From Amycolatopsis suaedae (GTDB taxonomy: Bacteria; Actinomycetota; Actinomycetes; Mycobacteriales; Pseudonocardiaceae): DNA of 64,000 nucleotides. The stretch lies in contig NZ_SFCC01000010.1 of the NCBI RefSeq assembly GCF_004214935.1, positions 268,776 to 332,775 on the forward strand, read 5' to 3'. The translations under genes were made by a program, and so were the position numbers. The notes under the pieces were generated by a model. The model ran no database searches. It had not been told where the DNA came from and was given only the letters and a program-made list of their open reading frames with translations. Below are positions 24,426 through 33,032 of the stretch, one piece after another (the stretch's first letter is position 1; every line of letters begins with the position of its first letter).

Positions 24426-25772
24426 GTGTCCTGGCAGGAGGAGCTCCGCAAGCTGGACGAGGAACTCGCCTCGGGCCGGCTTTCCGCCGACGACTACCGG
24501 GTCCGCCGCGATCAGGTGCTCTCCTCGGCTGTCGCCCCGGGAGACCCGCAGCCGCAGCAACAGCAGCAACCGCCGCAGCAGCCGGGCGGGATGTTCACGC
24601 CGCAGCAGCCGACCCGTCAGCCACCGTGGCAGCAGCAACAGCAGCCGCCCCAGCAGCCGACCGGCGACCCCAACGCCACGCAGGTGGTCGGCCCGGTCAG
24701 CCCGCCCGCCGGGACCCCGCAGCAGTCGAACGCCGAAGCGACGCAGATCGTCGGCCCGGCCGACCTGAGCTCGGACCGGACGCAGGCCGTCCCGCACTGG
24801 CAGGCGCAGGCACCGCAGCAGCCGCAGTACGCCCCGCCGCAGCAGCCGGGCTTCCCCGCGTCGCCCGCGGGCGGCTTCCAGCAGCCGGCGTCCCCGGCCG
24901 GTGGATTCCAGCAGCCGCAGCAGCCGCAGCACCCTCAGCAGCAGCCGGGCTGGAACACGCCCGACGACGTAAACCCGCCGTGGGGCGGCTCGGACTTCCC
25001 GCCGATCTCACCGGCGTCGGAGTCGGAGTGGACCCGCCAGGGCCCCGAGGCCTTCGACGACAGCGGCAAGGGCAAGGGCGGCAAGATCGCGATCATCGCC
25101 GTCGTGGCCGTGCTGGTCCTCGGTGGCCTGGTGACCGGTGGCATCTTCCTGTTCGGTGGCGGCGGTGGCGAGGAGAACCCGCCGACCACCCAGGCACAGT
25201 CGCCCCCGCCGCCTCCGCCCGCGCCGCCGAAGCCGACCGGGCCTGGCCCGAACTCGCCGCTGATCGAGCGCATCCCGGCACCTCCCGGTCAGGCCGACGC
25301 CAAGAGCGGCAAGCTGGACCTCAACCAGCTCACCACGCTCGGCATCATGGACCAGACCTCCGTCGACGCCCTGAAGGGCAACGGCGCGACCGAGGCTGCC
25401 TGGCGTGGTTCGGTCAAGGGCGCCGACGCCAACAGCCCGCACCCGGACAAGTTCTCCGTCACCGCCGTCAAGTTCGCCGACGCCACCAAGGCGCGGGCGG
25501 CCGCGACCGCGCTGACCAAGCACCAGGACGAGCTGGGCTGGATCCTCGACAAGACGCAGTTCCCCGGCATCCCGACCTCCGTGGTGTTCCACAAGGAGGT
25601 CAACCAGAAGAAGGTCGGCTACCACGGCGTCTGGGTCTCGGGGAACACGCTGGTGCAGGTGAGCGTCTCGCTGGACCCGATCCCGGAGCCGGCCAAGGAG
25701 GCCGAGGCCGCGATGAGCGGTAGCTACCAGCGGCAGACGGTCGCCACGCTGAAGAACTTCCCAGCGTCGTAA
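24426..25772 (+). CDS. SHOCT-like, Pro/Gln-rich single-pass membrane protein (paralogue 2)
   Basis: 448 residues with the same plan as its upstream neighbour: MSWQEELRKLDEELASGRLSADDYRVRRDQ, a long low-complexity Gln/Pro tract (residues about 35-190), one helix (about 220-244), a Gly/Pro linker, and an extracytoplasmic domain of ~170 residues. The N-terminal helices are close to paralogue 1, while the outer domains have diverged strongly, so this is an old tandem duplication. GTG at 24426 with GAGAGGGG upstream. The low-complexity region is likely disordered in the cytosol. Confidence 0.75.
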   Translation: MSWQEELRKLDEELASGRLSADDYRVRRDQVLSSAVAPGDPQPQQQQQPPQQPGGMFTPQQPTRQPPWQQQQQPPQQPTGDPNATQVVGPVSPPAGTPQQSNAEATQIVGPADLSSDRTQAVPHWQAQAPQQPQYAPPQQPGFPASPAGGFQQPASPAGGFQQPQQPQHPQQQPGWNTPDDVNPPWGGSDFPPISPASESEWTRQGPEAFDDSGKGKGGKIAIIAVVAVLVLGGLVTGGIFLFGGGGGEENPPTTQAQSPPPPPPAPPKPTGPGPNSPLIERIPAPPGQADAKSGKLDLNQLTTLGIMDQTSVDALKGNGATEAAWRGSVKGADANSPHPDKFSVTAVKFADATKARAAATALTKHQDELGWILDKTQFPGIPTSVVFHKEVNQKKVGYHGVWVSGNTLVQVSVSLDPIPEPAKEAEAAMSGSYQRQTVATLKNFPAS

Positions 25773-25824
25773 CGTGTCCCGGCTGGTGGCGGCGATCGTC
25801 GCTCAGGCGGCCGATCGTGGCTCG

Positions 25825-27288
25825 ATGAGCGACGAGTTGCACTTCGCCGCACACGACTGGGCGGAGCGTCGCCACCTCGACCACGGCAGGGCCAACCTGC
25901 TGCGGTCGCTGGACCTGCCGCCGTCGGCCCGGGTGCTGCACGTCGGTGCCGGAACCGGCGCGCTGACGCGGTACCTGGGCGAGACGGTGGCCGAGGTCGT
26001 CGCCGTCGAAGCGGACGCCGGGGCCGCCGAGGTCCTGGCCGCCAGGACGGCCGGCCTGCCGGGGGTGACGGTGCGGACCGGCCTGCCGGACGGCCAGTTC
26101 GACGTCGCCGTCGCGATCGGCGTGCTGGAGCCGCTGGCGAAGGACGAGCGGGCCGGATTGCTGCGTGAGCTGCGGGCCCGGCTGCGCCCGGGTGGGACGC
26201 TGTGTGTCGCGGTGGACAACCGGTTCGGCGCACGTGCGCTGGCCGGTGCGCCGGACCGCAGCACCGGCAGGCGCTGGGACGCCGTCGAGGGGTATCCGTT
26301 CGGCGCACCGGCGCGGGCCATGAGCCGCCAGCAGGTGATCACCGAGCTGACCGCGGCCGGGTTCTCGGTCGACGACGTGCTCGGCTGCTTCCCCGACCAC
26401 CTGGTGACCCGTGCCGTGCTCAGCCCCGAGCTGCTGACCCGCTACCCGCGTCTCGCCGTCGAACTGCCCCGCCTGCCCAGCCCCGACCACGGGCACGACT
26501 CACCCCGTCCGGTGGACGAGGCCCGCCTGTGGGCCGGTCTGGTTGAAGCCGGGCAGGCCGACGGCGCGTGGAACAGCATCCTGGTGCTGGCCGCCGTCTC
26601 CGGCGCGCCCGCCGAACCGCTCTGGCCCGCGTCGCGGCTCGCCGCCTACTTCAACACCGACCGGGCCGCTCGCTGGTGTACCCGCGCCGAGGTGACCGCG
26701 TCCGGGCAGGTCCGCAGGACGCCGATGCTGGAACTGCCCGGCGAGGACACCGAGGTCTCGGTGCAGGCGTGGACGGACCCGGTCTACGACGGTCCGACGC
26801 TGGTGGACCTGCTGGTGGCCAAGCCGTGGCTTGCCGAGGACAAGCTGACGGCGTGGCGGGACCTGGTCACCGAGCGGGCCGCCGAGCTGGGCTCCGCGCT
26901 GTGGGACCTGATGCCGCACAACGTCGTGGTCACCGCCGACGGCACCCTGCACCCGATCGACCTGGAGTGGCGCTGGACGCCCGCGACGGTGGAGTCCGTG
27001 GTCGACCGCGGGTTGCTGCTGGTGGCCGAGCAACTGGCCGCCGCGGCGTGGGCTGGCGCGGGTGGTGGCACCGTCCGCGATCTGGCCGGCTGGCTCGGCA
27101 CGCTGCTGGGCCGGTCGCCGGACTTCGTACCCGCGGCCGTCGCCAGGGAGGCCCGGTTCCAGGCGCTGCGGCAGTACGGGGACACGCCTGTCGCGCTGGA
27201 ACGCGAGGAAGGCAAGATACGAACCGCCTGGTACACCCGGCTCGACGAGGCCGTGGTGGTGCGGGAAATGCCTGGGGAGGGCGGGTGA
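25825..27288 (+). CDS. Methyltransferase-kinase fusion (WbdD-like layout)
   Basis: 487 residues from the ATG at 25825; a GTG at 25774, one base after the previous stop, would add 17 residues. N-terminal class I SAM methyltransferase (about 1-190): VLHVGAGTGALTRYL is the SAM loop, RLRPGGTLCVAVDN is strand 4-5. The C-terminal part (about 270-470) looks like a small-molecule kinase: catalytic loop WDLMPHNVVV (D361, N366) and Mg-binding D379 in PIDLEWRW, as in APH/protein-kinase-like folds. This order is that of E. coli WbdD, which caps O-antigen by phosphorylation and methylation and so sets chain length. First gene of a glycan operon; overlaps the next by 4 bases. Confidence 0.75.
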   Translation: MSDELHFAAHDWAERRHLDHGRANLLRSLDLPPSARVLHVGAGTGALTRYLGETVAEVVAVEADAGAAEVLAARTAGLPGVTVRTGLPDGQFDVAVAIGVLEPLAKDERAGLLRELRARLRPGGTLCVAVDNRFGARALAGAPDRSTGRRWDAVEGYPFGAPARAMSRQQVITELTAAGFSVDDVLGCFPDHLVTRAVLSPELLTRYPRLAVELPRLPSPDHGHDSPRPVDEARLWAGLVEAGQADGAWNSILVLAAVSGAPAEPLWPASRLAAYFNTDRAARWCTRAEVTASGQVRRTPMLELPGEDTEVSVQAWTDPVYDGPTLVDLLVAKPWLAEDKLTAWRDLVTERAAELGSALWDLMPHNVVVTADGTLHPIDLEWRWTPATVESVVDRGLLLVAEQLAAAAWAGAGGGTVRDLAGWLGTLLGRSPDFVPAAVAREARFQALRQYGDTPVALEREEGKIRTAWYTRLDEAVVVREMPGEGG

Positions 27289-28046
27289 GCGAGTTGGAGA
27301 GCCTGAACGACGCCGTGACGCGGGTGATGTCGGGCGTCGACACCACCATCGCCGAGGGCGACACCATGCTCGACGGCCCGCTGGAGCGCTACCTCGACGT
27401 GTCCGCGGGCGCCCTGCGTACCGTGCTCGCCGCCCTGCAGCTGACCGGTCACGCCGAACCCAAGCGGGTACTCGACTTCGGCTGCGGCTACGGCCGGGTG
27501 CAGCGTGCGCTGCGGGCGGCGTTCCCCGCCGCCCAGCTCTACGCCTGCGACGTCGACCCGGCCGCGGTCGCGCACTGCGCGGCGGCGTTCGGGGCGGTGC
27601 CCGTGGCAGGCTCGGCAGACGTCGACCAGATCGAGCAGGTCACCGACATCGACCTGGTGTGGTGCGGCTCGGTGCTCACCCACCTGGACGTCGCGGGCTG
27701 GACCGGTGTGCTGCGGTACTTCGGCAGGGCACTAGCCCCGGGTGGCGTGGCGGTGGTGACCACGCACGGCAGGCGGATGGCCTACCGCGCCGAGCAGGAC
27801 AAGAACTACGGCCTGGAACCGAGGGTCATCGACCGGGTCCTGGCGGCCTACCACGCCTGCGGCTTCGGCTACGCCGACTACTCGTTCCAGCCCGGCTACG
27901 GCATCTCGATCACGTCGCCGAGCTGGGCGATCGCCCGCGCGCTCGAGACGCCGGGGCTCCGGCTGGCCGGCTACGACGAGGCGGCGTGGGACAACCACCA
28001 GGACGTCATGGTGCTGGTGAAGGACGTGGCGAGGTTGTGGACATGA
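27285..28046 (+). CDS. SAM-dependent methyltransferase of the glycan operon
   Basis: 253 residues, GTG start (GGGGAGG upstream) overlapping the previous stop by 4 bases. Class I methyltransferase with SAM-binding VLDFGCGYGRVQRAL (about residues 62-76), acidic D in YACDVDPAAV, and LVWCGSVLTHLD for motif IV. A ~55-residue helical N-terminus and a C-terminal region ending NHQDVMVLVKDV suggest the family often found beside glycosyltransferases. Likely substrate: a sugar of the polymer made by this operon (inference). Confidence 0.82.
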   Translation: MSELESLNDAVTRVMSGVDTTIAEGDTMLDGPLERYLDVSAGALRTVLAALQLTGHAEPKRVLDFGCGYGRVQRALRAAFPAAQLYACDVDPAAVAHCAAAFGAVPVAGSADVDQIEQVTDIDLVWCGSVLTHLDVAGWTGVLRYFGRALAPGGVAVVTTHGRRMAYRAEQDKNYGLEPRVIDRVLAAYHACGFGYADYSFQPGYGISITSPSWAIARALETPGLRLAGYDEAAWDNHQDVMVLVKDVARLWT

Positions 28047-28080
28047 GAGCCTGTTGGTGGACCTTCGATCGAGGGGATTC

Positions 28081-30087
28081 GTGATCCAGATGGCTCCTGG
28101 CAAGGCGGAGCGAGGTCCTCATATCGGGCATATTCGGGCCTCGCGACAACGCGGCCAGGGGGCATCTGGGCACGAATACCGCGATCATGAGGTTCGCCAA
28201 CGGGCTCGCAGAGTCACCGGCGGGTTCCAACCGCTCGATAAGCCGTTCGGACACCGGTTCAGCATCGTCGGCTGGGTGTCCGGGGTGAGCGGCCTCGACC
28301 AGGTCACGGTGCACATCGCCGGCCGCGAGGCGCTGCTGGCGCCCGCGCCGGCCGACCACGGCATCGGCTGGGCGGCGACCACCGCCGCCCCGGTGGCCAC
28401 CGGAACGCACCCCGTCGAGCTGCACGGGCCCGGCGGGCGGGTCGCGCTGGCGCACTGCACGGTCGGCCGGTTCGAGGAGGACGAACCACTCGTCCTGTTC
28501 GAGCTGGACCACCCGCACCCGGAAGCCGACATCGCCGACGACGTGCTGGCGATCAGCGGCTGGGCACTGATGGACGGCTACGCGCCGAGCACCGTGGAGA
28601 TCCTGGTCGACGGCGCCCCGCCGACCGCGGCGCGGCTGCGGATCCCGCGTGGCGACGTCGCGGGCGCGCTCCCCGACTTCACCGAGGCCGGCACCAGCGG
28701 TTTCGAGGCGCGACTGGCACTGGACGTCCCGCCGGGCAGCGAGCACCGGGTCGCGTTGCGGGTCCGGCTGCGGCATCACCAGCTCGGCGAGTGGACGTCG
28801 CCCACCCGCTACTGCGTGATCCGGCCACCGTCGCGGGACACCGACGACGAGCGGTTGGCCGGCGAACTGCGGGACCGCTGCGGCCGCATGCTGGCCAGGG
28901 TCGGCGCGCGGACCGCCCCCCGGCACGCGCTGGTGTTCGCGCACAGCCTGCGGCTCGGCGGCGGGCAGCTGTGGCTGCAGGAACTGCTGACCGGGCTGGT
29001 CAAGCAGCACGGCTGGGCGGCGACCGTCGTCACGCCGCTGGACGGGCCGCTCCGGCAGGACTGCGCCGACCTCGGCATCCCGGTGCACCTCACCCAGCCC
29101 TACGCCGTCGACTCGGTCGCGGGCTACGAGGGCCAGGTCGCGGAGCTGGCGCTGCTGGCCAAGTCGACCGGTGCCGGGGTGGCGCTGGTGAACACGCTGA
29201 GCGCGTTCCCCGGCGTCGATGCCGCGCGCCGGGCCGGCCTGCCGGTGGCGTGGGCGGTACACGAGAGCTTCCCGTTGTCGACGTTCGCCTACGAGACGTG
29301 GCGGGACGGCGTCGACCCGACCGTGCGTGCCCGCTGGGAGGAACTGCTCGGGCAGACCGAGCAGCTCCTGTTCGTCGCGGACGCGACCAGCGACATGTTC
29401 GGCCGCTACGCCCCCGCGCACCGGCGGCGGACGGTCCGGTACGGCACGCCGTTCGTCCGGTTCGACGGGCGCACCAGCGGCAAGGTCCGGCACGACGCCC
29501 GGCAGCGGCTCGGCCTGCCCGATGACGCGTTGATCGTGCTCAACGTCGGCATCATGGAGCCCCGCAAGGGGCAGGCCGGGCTGATCGCGGCCATGGACAG
29601 GGTCCGCAGGCATTACCCGGACGTGCTGCTCACCGTCGTCGGGCACCACCCGTCGCCGTACGGGCTGGCGACCTCGGACCTGGTGTCGCGCATGAAGCTG
29701 GGCAACTGGGTCAACCTAGTCGAGGTGCAGCGCGACCCGACACCGTACTTCCAGGCCGCCGACCTGTTCGTGAACAGCTCCGACGTCGAGTCGCTGCCGC
29801 GGTCGATCCTGGAGGCCGTGTGCGTCGGCCTTCCGGTGGTGGCCAGCGACGTGTTCGGCGCCAGGGAGATGATCTCCGACGGCCGGTCGGGCTGGCTGTT
29901 CGAGCCGAACGACATCGACGCGCTGACCGTCGCGCTGCTGCGGGCCCTGGAGACGCCCGCGCGGCAGCGGGCCGAGATCGCGCAGGCCGCGTACGCCGAC
30001 CTGGCAGGCTGGCTCGACCCGGCCGGTTACGCCGCCGAGTACTCCGAGGTTTTGAGCTCGCTCACCCGTGGAGGGGAAACACCGTGA
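28081..30087 (+). CDS. GT4-family glycosyltransferase with N-terminal beta-sandwich region
   Basis: About 668 residues from the GTG at 28081 (GAGGGG just upstream; ATG 28090 and TTG 28054 are alternatives). The first ~40 codons look poorly coding, and the recognisable protein begins near HRFSIVGWVSG. Two beta-rich modules (about 45-245) precede a GT-B glycosyltransferase (about 260-668): N-terminal SLRLGGGQLWLQEL, acceptor-side VHESFPLSTF, then GIMEPRKGQAGLI and the donor-site VESLPRSILEAVCVGLPVVASD. It probably elongates the glycan. Ends with a 4-base overlap into the coiled-coil gene. Confidence 0.82.
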   Translation: MIQMAPGKAERGPHIGHIRASRQRGQGASGHEYRDHEVRQRARRVTGGFQPLDKPFGHRFSIVGWVSGVSGLDQVTVHIAGREALLAPAPADHGIGWAATTAAPVATGTHPVELHGPGGRVALAHCTVGRFEEDEPLVLFELDHPHPEADIADDVLAISGWALMDGYAPSTVEILVDGAPPTAARLRIPRGDVAGALPDFTEAGTSGFEARLALDVPPGSEHRVALRVRLRHHQLGEWTSPTRYCVIRPPSRDTDDERLAGELRDRCGRMLARVGARTAPRHALVFAHSLRLGGGQLWLQELLTGLVKQHGWAATVVTPLDGPLRQDCADLGIPVHLTQPYAVDSVAGYEGQVAELALLAKSTGAGVALVNTLSAFPGVDAARRAGLPVAWAVHESFPLSTFAYETWRDGVDPTVRARWEELLGQTEQLLFVADATSDMFGRYAPAHRRRTVRYGTPFVRFDGRTSGKVRHDARQRLGLPDDALIVLNVGIMEPRKGQAGLIAAMDRVRRHYPDVLLTVVGHHPSPYGLATSDLVSRMKLGNWVNLVEVQRDPTPYFQAADLFVNSSDVESLPRSILEAVCVGLPVVASDVFGAREMISDGRSGWLFEPNDIDALTVALLRALETPARQRAEIAQAAYADLAGWLDPAGYAAEYSEVLSSLTRGGETP

Positions 30088-30626
30088 CCAACGACGACCT
30101 TGCCGGGCTGCCCGGCCCGCTGCGGGCCGAGCTGACCCGCCTGCGTGCCGAGCGTGAGGTGCTCGCCGAGGACCGCGACCGGGTACGCGAGGAGCTGGCC
30201 GGCGTCACGCGGCAGCTGGCGGAGGTCACCGCCGAGCGGGACGAGCTGGCGGGTGCGCGGGAACTGACCGACCGGCTGGCCGCAGCCGAGCGTGCCGCCG
30301 CGGAGGCCGCCGCCGAGGCCGACGCGCTGCGTGCCACGGCCGACGGGGTCCGGGCGGAACGCACCGCGTTGCGGTCGGAGCTGGCGGAGACCAGGCGGGA
30401 ACGGGACGCGTTGCGGCTGCGGCTGCTGGACGCCGAGCTGAGCCTCGCCGGCAAGTCCGACCAGCTGGGCAGGCCGGGCGCGGGCTCCGCGGAGAGCGAG
30501 CAGCGGGCGGCCGCGCTGGCCAGCCAGGTCGCGGAGCTGACCAGCGAGCTGGAGGCCACGAGGGCGACGGTGAGCTGGCGGGTCACCGCCCCGCTGCGGG
30601 CCGTCCGCAGGCGCGCGCAGCAGTGA
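30084..30626 (+). CDS. Coiled-coil protein with SWRVTAPLR tail
   Basis: 180 residues, GTG start after GGAGGGG. Almost all of residues 8-155 is a heptad-rich, highly charged coiled coil with repeats such as LRAEREVLAEDRDRVREEL. The last 20 residues (ATVSWRVTAPLRAVRRRAQQ) form a basic amphipathic helix of the S-W-R-x-T-x-P-L-R kind that ends many polysaccharide-assembly proteins and can sit on the membrane surface. In WbdD a coiled coil next to the kinase acts as a molecular ruler for chain length; here the coil is a separate protein. Overlaps both neighbours by 4 bases. Confidence 0.75.
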   Translation: MTNDDLAGLPGPLRAELTRLRAEREVLAEDRDRVREELAGVTRQLAEVTAERDELAGARELTDRLAAAERAAAEAAAEADALRATADGVRAERTALRSELAETRRERDALRLRLLDAELSLAGKSDQLGRPGAGSAESEQRAAALASQVAELTSELEATRATVSWRVTAPLRAVRRRAQQ

Positions 30627-32395
30627 GCGGGCCGGACTTCTGCTTCGTCTCCGGCATCGGCGGCTCGGTCTTCATGGACGAGCTGCTCGACGTCGTCGCC
30701 GACGCCGTCCGCCGGGCCGGCGGCAGGGCACGCACGGCCAGCGGACGCTTCCCCGAGCCGGGGCCGGACACGGTCTACCTGATCGTGCCGCACGAGTACT
30801 TCGTGGTGACCCCGCCGCACGAGCAGCCCGGGTCCGAGCTGCTGGCCCGCACCATCGGGTTCTGTGTGGAGCATCCGGGGACGCTGTCGTTCGAGCGGAC
30901 CGCGCAGTACCTGCCGAAGCTGGCGCTGGGCGTCGACATCAACCTGGATTCGACGGCCGAGCTGCGCAGGCAGGGTAACCGCGTCGAGCACTTCCAGCTC
31001 GGCTGGACACCGCTGTGGGACCGCTGGGGCGGCGACCCGGACAGCGAGCGTTCGGTCGACGTCACCTACCTCGGCACCGAGGAGCGGCGGCGGTCGAAGT
31101 TGCTCGCCGGATACTGGCGTGACCTGGACGCGCTGCGGACCCGGATCATGGTTCCGCCGCACGAGATGATGGGGCCGCGGCGGGTCGACTTCCTGCCCGG
31201 CGACGGCAAGTTCGCCCACCTCGCCGACTCCCGCATGCTGATCAACCTGCACCGCGGCCGGTCGGTCGCGCTGGAGTGGGTGCGGGTGCTGGAGTCGCTG
31301 TGCAACGGTTGTGTCGTGCTGACCGAGCCGTCGGCCGACGTCGAGCCGATGGTGCCGGGCGAGCACCTGGTGGTCGCGCGTGGTGAGTCGCTGGGCGCGG
31401 TGGCCGCGGCGCTGGCCGGTCAGCCGGAGCGGGAACGCGAGCTGCGGATGGCCGGGTACGAGTTCGTCCGCGAGAAGCTGGACCTGCTCGGGTCGGCGAA
31501 AATGCTGATGGAGCTGGGGACGGAGCTGATCGGCGGGGTCACCGACCCCGGCGGCGCGCCGGAGACCAGCAGGCTCGCCGCGGCGCCACGGCGTCCGGCG
31601 GAGTCGCTGTCGGTGGACACCCCGTCCTGGGACCCCCGGTTCGCGCCCGGCCCGGGTGGCCCGTCCGGCGACTTCGACGCCGCGGCGTGTGTGATGGCGG
31701 TCGACCGCATCACCTACGCGCGGCGGGGCGCGGACCAGCGCTGGATCGAGCCGTCGGTGGCGGTGTTCCCGGAAGCCGAGCGCGCGCCGGTCGACGTGCT
31801 GCTGGTGCGCAGGCCCGGCGAGCCGGACCCGGCGGGGCTGGTGCACGACCTGCTCGGCGGGACGGTGCTGCCCAGGCAGATCCTGATCGGTGAGGACGGT
31901 GCGCTGCCGTCGTCGTCGCCGTTCCCGACGCTGGTGCACGAGTTCCCGCTGGGCCGCGGCTACGCGCGCAACCGGCTGCTGGAACGGTCGCGTTCGCCGT
32001 GGCTGCTGGTGGTCGACGCGGGGCTGCGGGCGTCGCCGTACCTGCTGGAACGACTGCTGGAGGCGGACGCGCCGGTGGCGCACTGCCTGGTGGCCGACCC
32101 CGTCGAGGGCCTGGTCGGTGCGCTGCCCGCCGAGGAGCGGCGGCTGCGGCGGCTGCCGTATCTCGGGTGCGGGTACCTGGTGCACCGGTCCGTTGTGGAC
32201 GCCGTCGGCGAGTGGACGGAGAACCCGCTGTTCGACGGGCTGGAGGACCACGTGTTCTGGCGTCAGGTCGTCGCGTGCGGGCACGACAGCGCGCTGGTGC
32301 AGCAGATCCTGCTGTCGCGGCTGCGTCCGGATCCCGCGCCGCGACCGGTCGACCTGGACGCCGGACGGGTGTGGGCCGAGCTGGACCGGGTGTAG
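30623..32395 (+). CDS. Two-domain glycosyltransferase (CgeB-like GT-B plus GT2-like domain)
   Basis: 590 residues, GTG start in a GTGA overlap. Residues about 1-310 resemble CgeB-like GT-B enzymes: HPGTLSFERTAQYLPKLALGVDINLDSTAEL, GWTPLWDRW, INLHRGRSVALEWVRVLESLCNG and a donor site ending in CVVLTEPSADVEPMVPGEHLV. Residues about 350-590 are GT-A/GT2-like: FPLGRGYARNRLLERSRSPWLLVVDAGL, where the usual DxD is reduced to D-A-G, so this half may be inactive or use an unusual metal site. LEDHVFWRQV resembles the late GT2 ED motif. It acts with the GT4 upstream on the same polymer (inference). Confidence 0.75.
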   Translation: MSGPDFCFVSGIGGSVFMDELLDVVADAVRRAGGRARTASGRFPEPGPDTVYLIVPHEYFVVTPPHEQPGSELLARTIGFCVEHPGTLSFERTAQYLPKLALGVDINLDSTAELRRQGNRVEHFQLGWTPLWDRWGGDPDSERSVDVTYLGTEERRRSKLLAGYWRDLDALRTRIMVPPHEMMGPRRVDFLPGDGKFAHLADSRMLINLHRGRSVALEWVRVLESLCNGCVVLTEPSADVEPMVPGEHLVVARGESLGAVAAALAGQPERERELRMAGYEFVREKLDLLGSAKMLMELGTELIGGVTDPGGAPETSRLAAAPRRPAESLSVDTPSWDPRFAPGPGGPSGDFDAAACVMAVDRITYARRGADQRWIEPSVAVFPEAERAPVDVLLVRRPGEPDPAGLVHDLLGGTVLPRQILIGEDGALPSSSPFPTLVHEFPLGRGYARNRLLERSRSPWLLVVDAGLRASPYLLERLLEADAPVAHCLVADPVEGLVGALPAEERRLRRLPYLGCGYLVHRSVVDAVGEWTENPLFDGLEDHVFWRQVVACGHDSALVQQILLSRLRPDPAPRPVDLDAGRVWAELDRV

Positions 32396-32482
32396 TTCGC
32401 TAGTCCGAACGGGTGAGAAGGGCCGTGTCTTCCCGGCGCCGTGCGTAGTAGAGGCGGAGCATCCGAACGAGGAGGCACGCCC

Positions 32483-32572
32483 ATGTGGTTGCAGATAGTG
32501 CTGGTTTCAGCGGTCGCGCTGGTCTTTCTGGTGCGCCTGGTCCACAGCCTGCGCAAGCCCCGCAAGGGCTGA
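32483..32572 (+). CDS. 29-residue single-pass membrane peptide
   Basis: A short open frame encoding 29 residues: MWLQIVLVSAVALVFLVRL then a basic tail ending RKPRKG. It has one membrane helix (about 3-21) with positive residues inside. It is supported by an excellent Shine-Dalgarno (GAGGAGG, ending about 7 bases before the ATG), much better than for most genes here. It lies 87 bases after the glycosyltransferase gene. Small proteins of this kind often bind and regulate membrane complexes. Confidence 0.6.
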   Translation: MWLQIVLVSAVALVFLVRLVHSLRKPRKG

Positions 32573-32720
32573 GGACGTCTCGCGTGCATGACCGGCGAAC
32601 TAGGCCGTTCGTGCCTTTCTTACCCATCTCTACTGGACTCGACTCCAGAAAGCTTCCTGGCGACTACACTCTGCAGCAGTCAAGGTTCGAACAGATCTCA
32701 CGACTTCGGGGGGAAGTCAC

Positions 32721-33032
32721 GTGGGTTTCGATGCGACGCCCGAGACGATCCAGGCCGCAGGGGTTCAGGCAGCCGAGCTGGCAACCGAGTTGCGTGGTGC
32801 CGACTGTGGAAGCCCGGTCAACGAGCTGACCGCAGCAATTCCGGGAACTGAAGCGTCCGGGGCAGGAATGAGCTATGCGACGACCTGGGCGGCGGCGCTC
32901 GCCTCATGGTGCGAGGACGCCGACGAGTTCGGCAGTTCGCTCAGCCGTGCAGCCATGAGCTACCGGACAGCCGACGACAACGCACGTACCGAAGTGGTTC
33001 GACACGAGCCGAAGCTCGGGGGACCACTCTGA
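32721..33032 (+). CDS. ESX/type VII substrate-like helical protein (EspC-type)
   Basis: 103 residues, GTG start after GGGGGGAAG. It starts GFDATPETIQAAGVQAAELATEL and continues as amphipathic helices with a W-x-x-A-L-A-S-W stretch, matching the size and pattern of EspC/WXG100-like type VII secretion targets. No signal peptide. Its stop shares one base with the next ATG (TGATG), the tight coupling usual for partner substrates. No ESX ATPase or membrane gene is in the window, so export would rely on machinery elsewhere. Confidence 0.72.
   Translation: MGFDATPETIQAAGVQAAELATELRGADCGSPVNELTAAIPGTEASGAGMSYATTWAAALASWCEDADEFGSSLSRAAMSYRTADDNARTEVVRHEPKLGGPL

Noticed and set aside
23095..25772. Tandem MSWQEEL genes as a sequencing or assembly duplication
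   Set aside because: The outer domains and linkers differ throughout; only the N-terminal helix is close, so this is true gene duplication.
30062..32284. Minus-strand open frame of 740 codons opposite the coiled-coil and glycosyltransferase genes
   Set aside because: The plus strand carries 4-base-overlapping genes with clear motifs; the minus translation is RPGQ-rich without recognisable domains.
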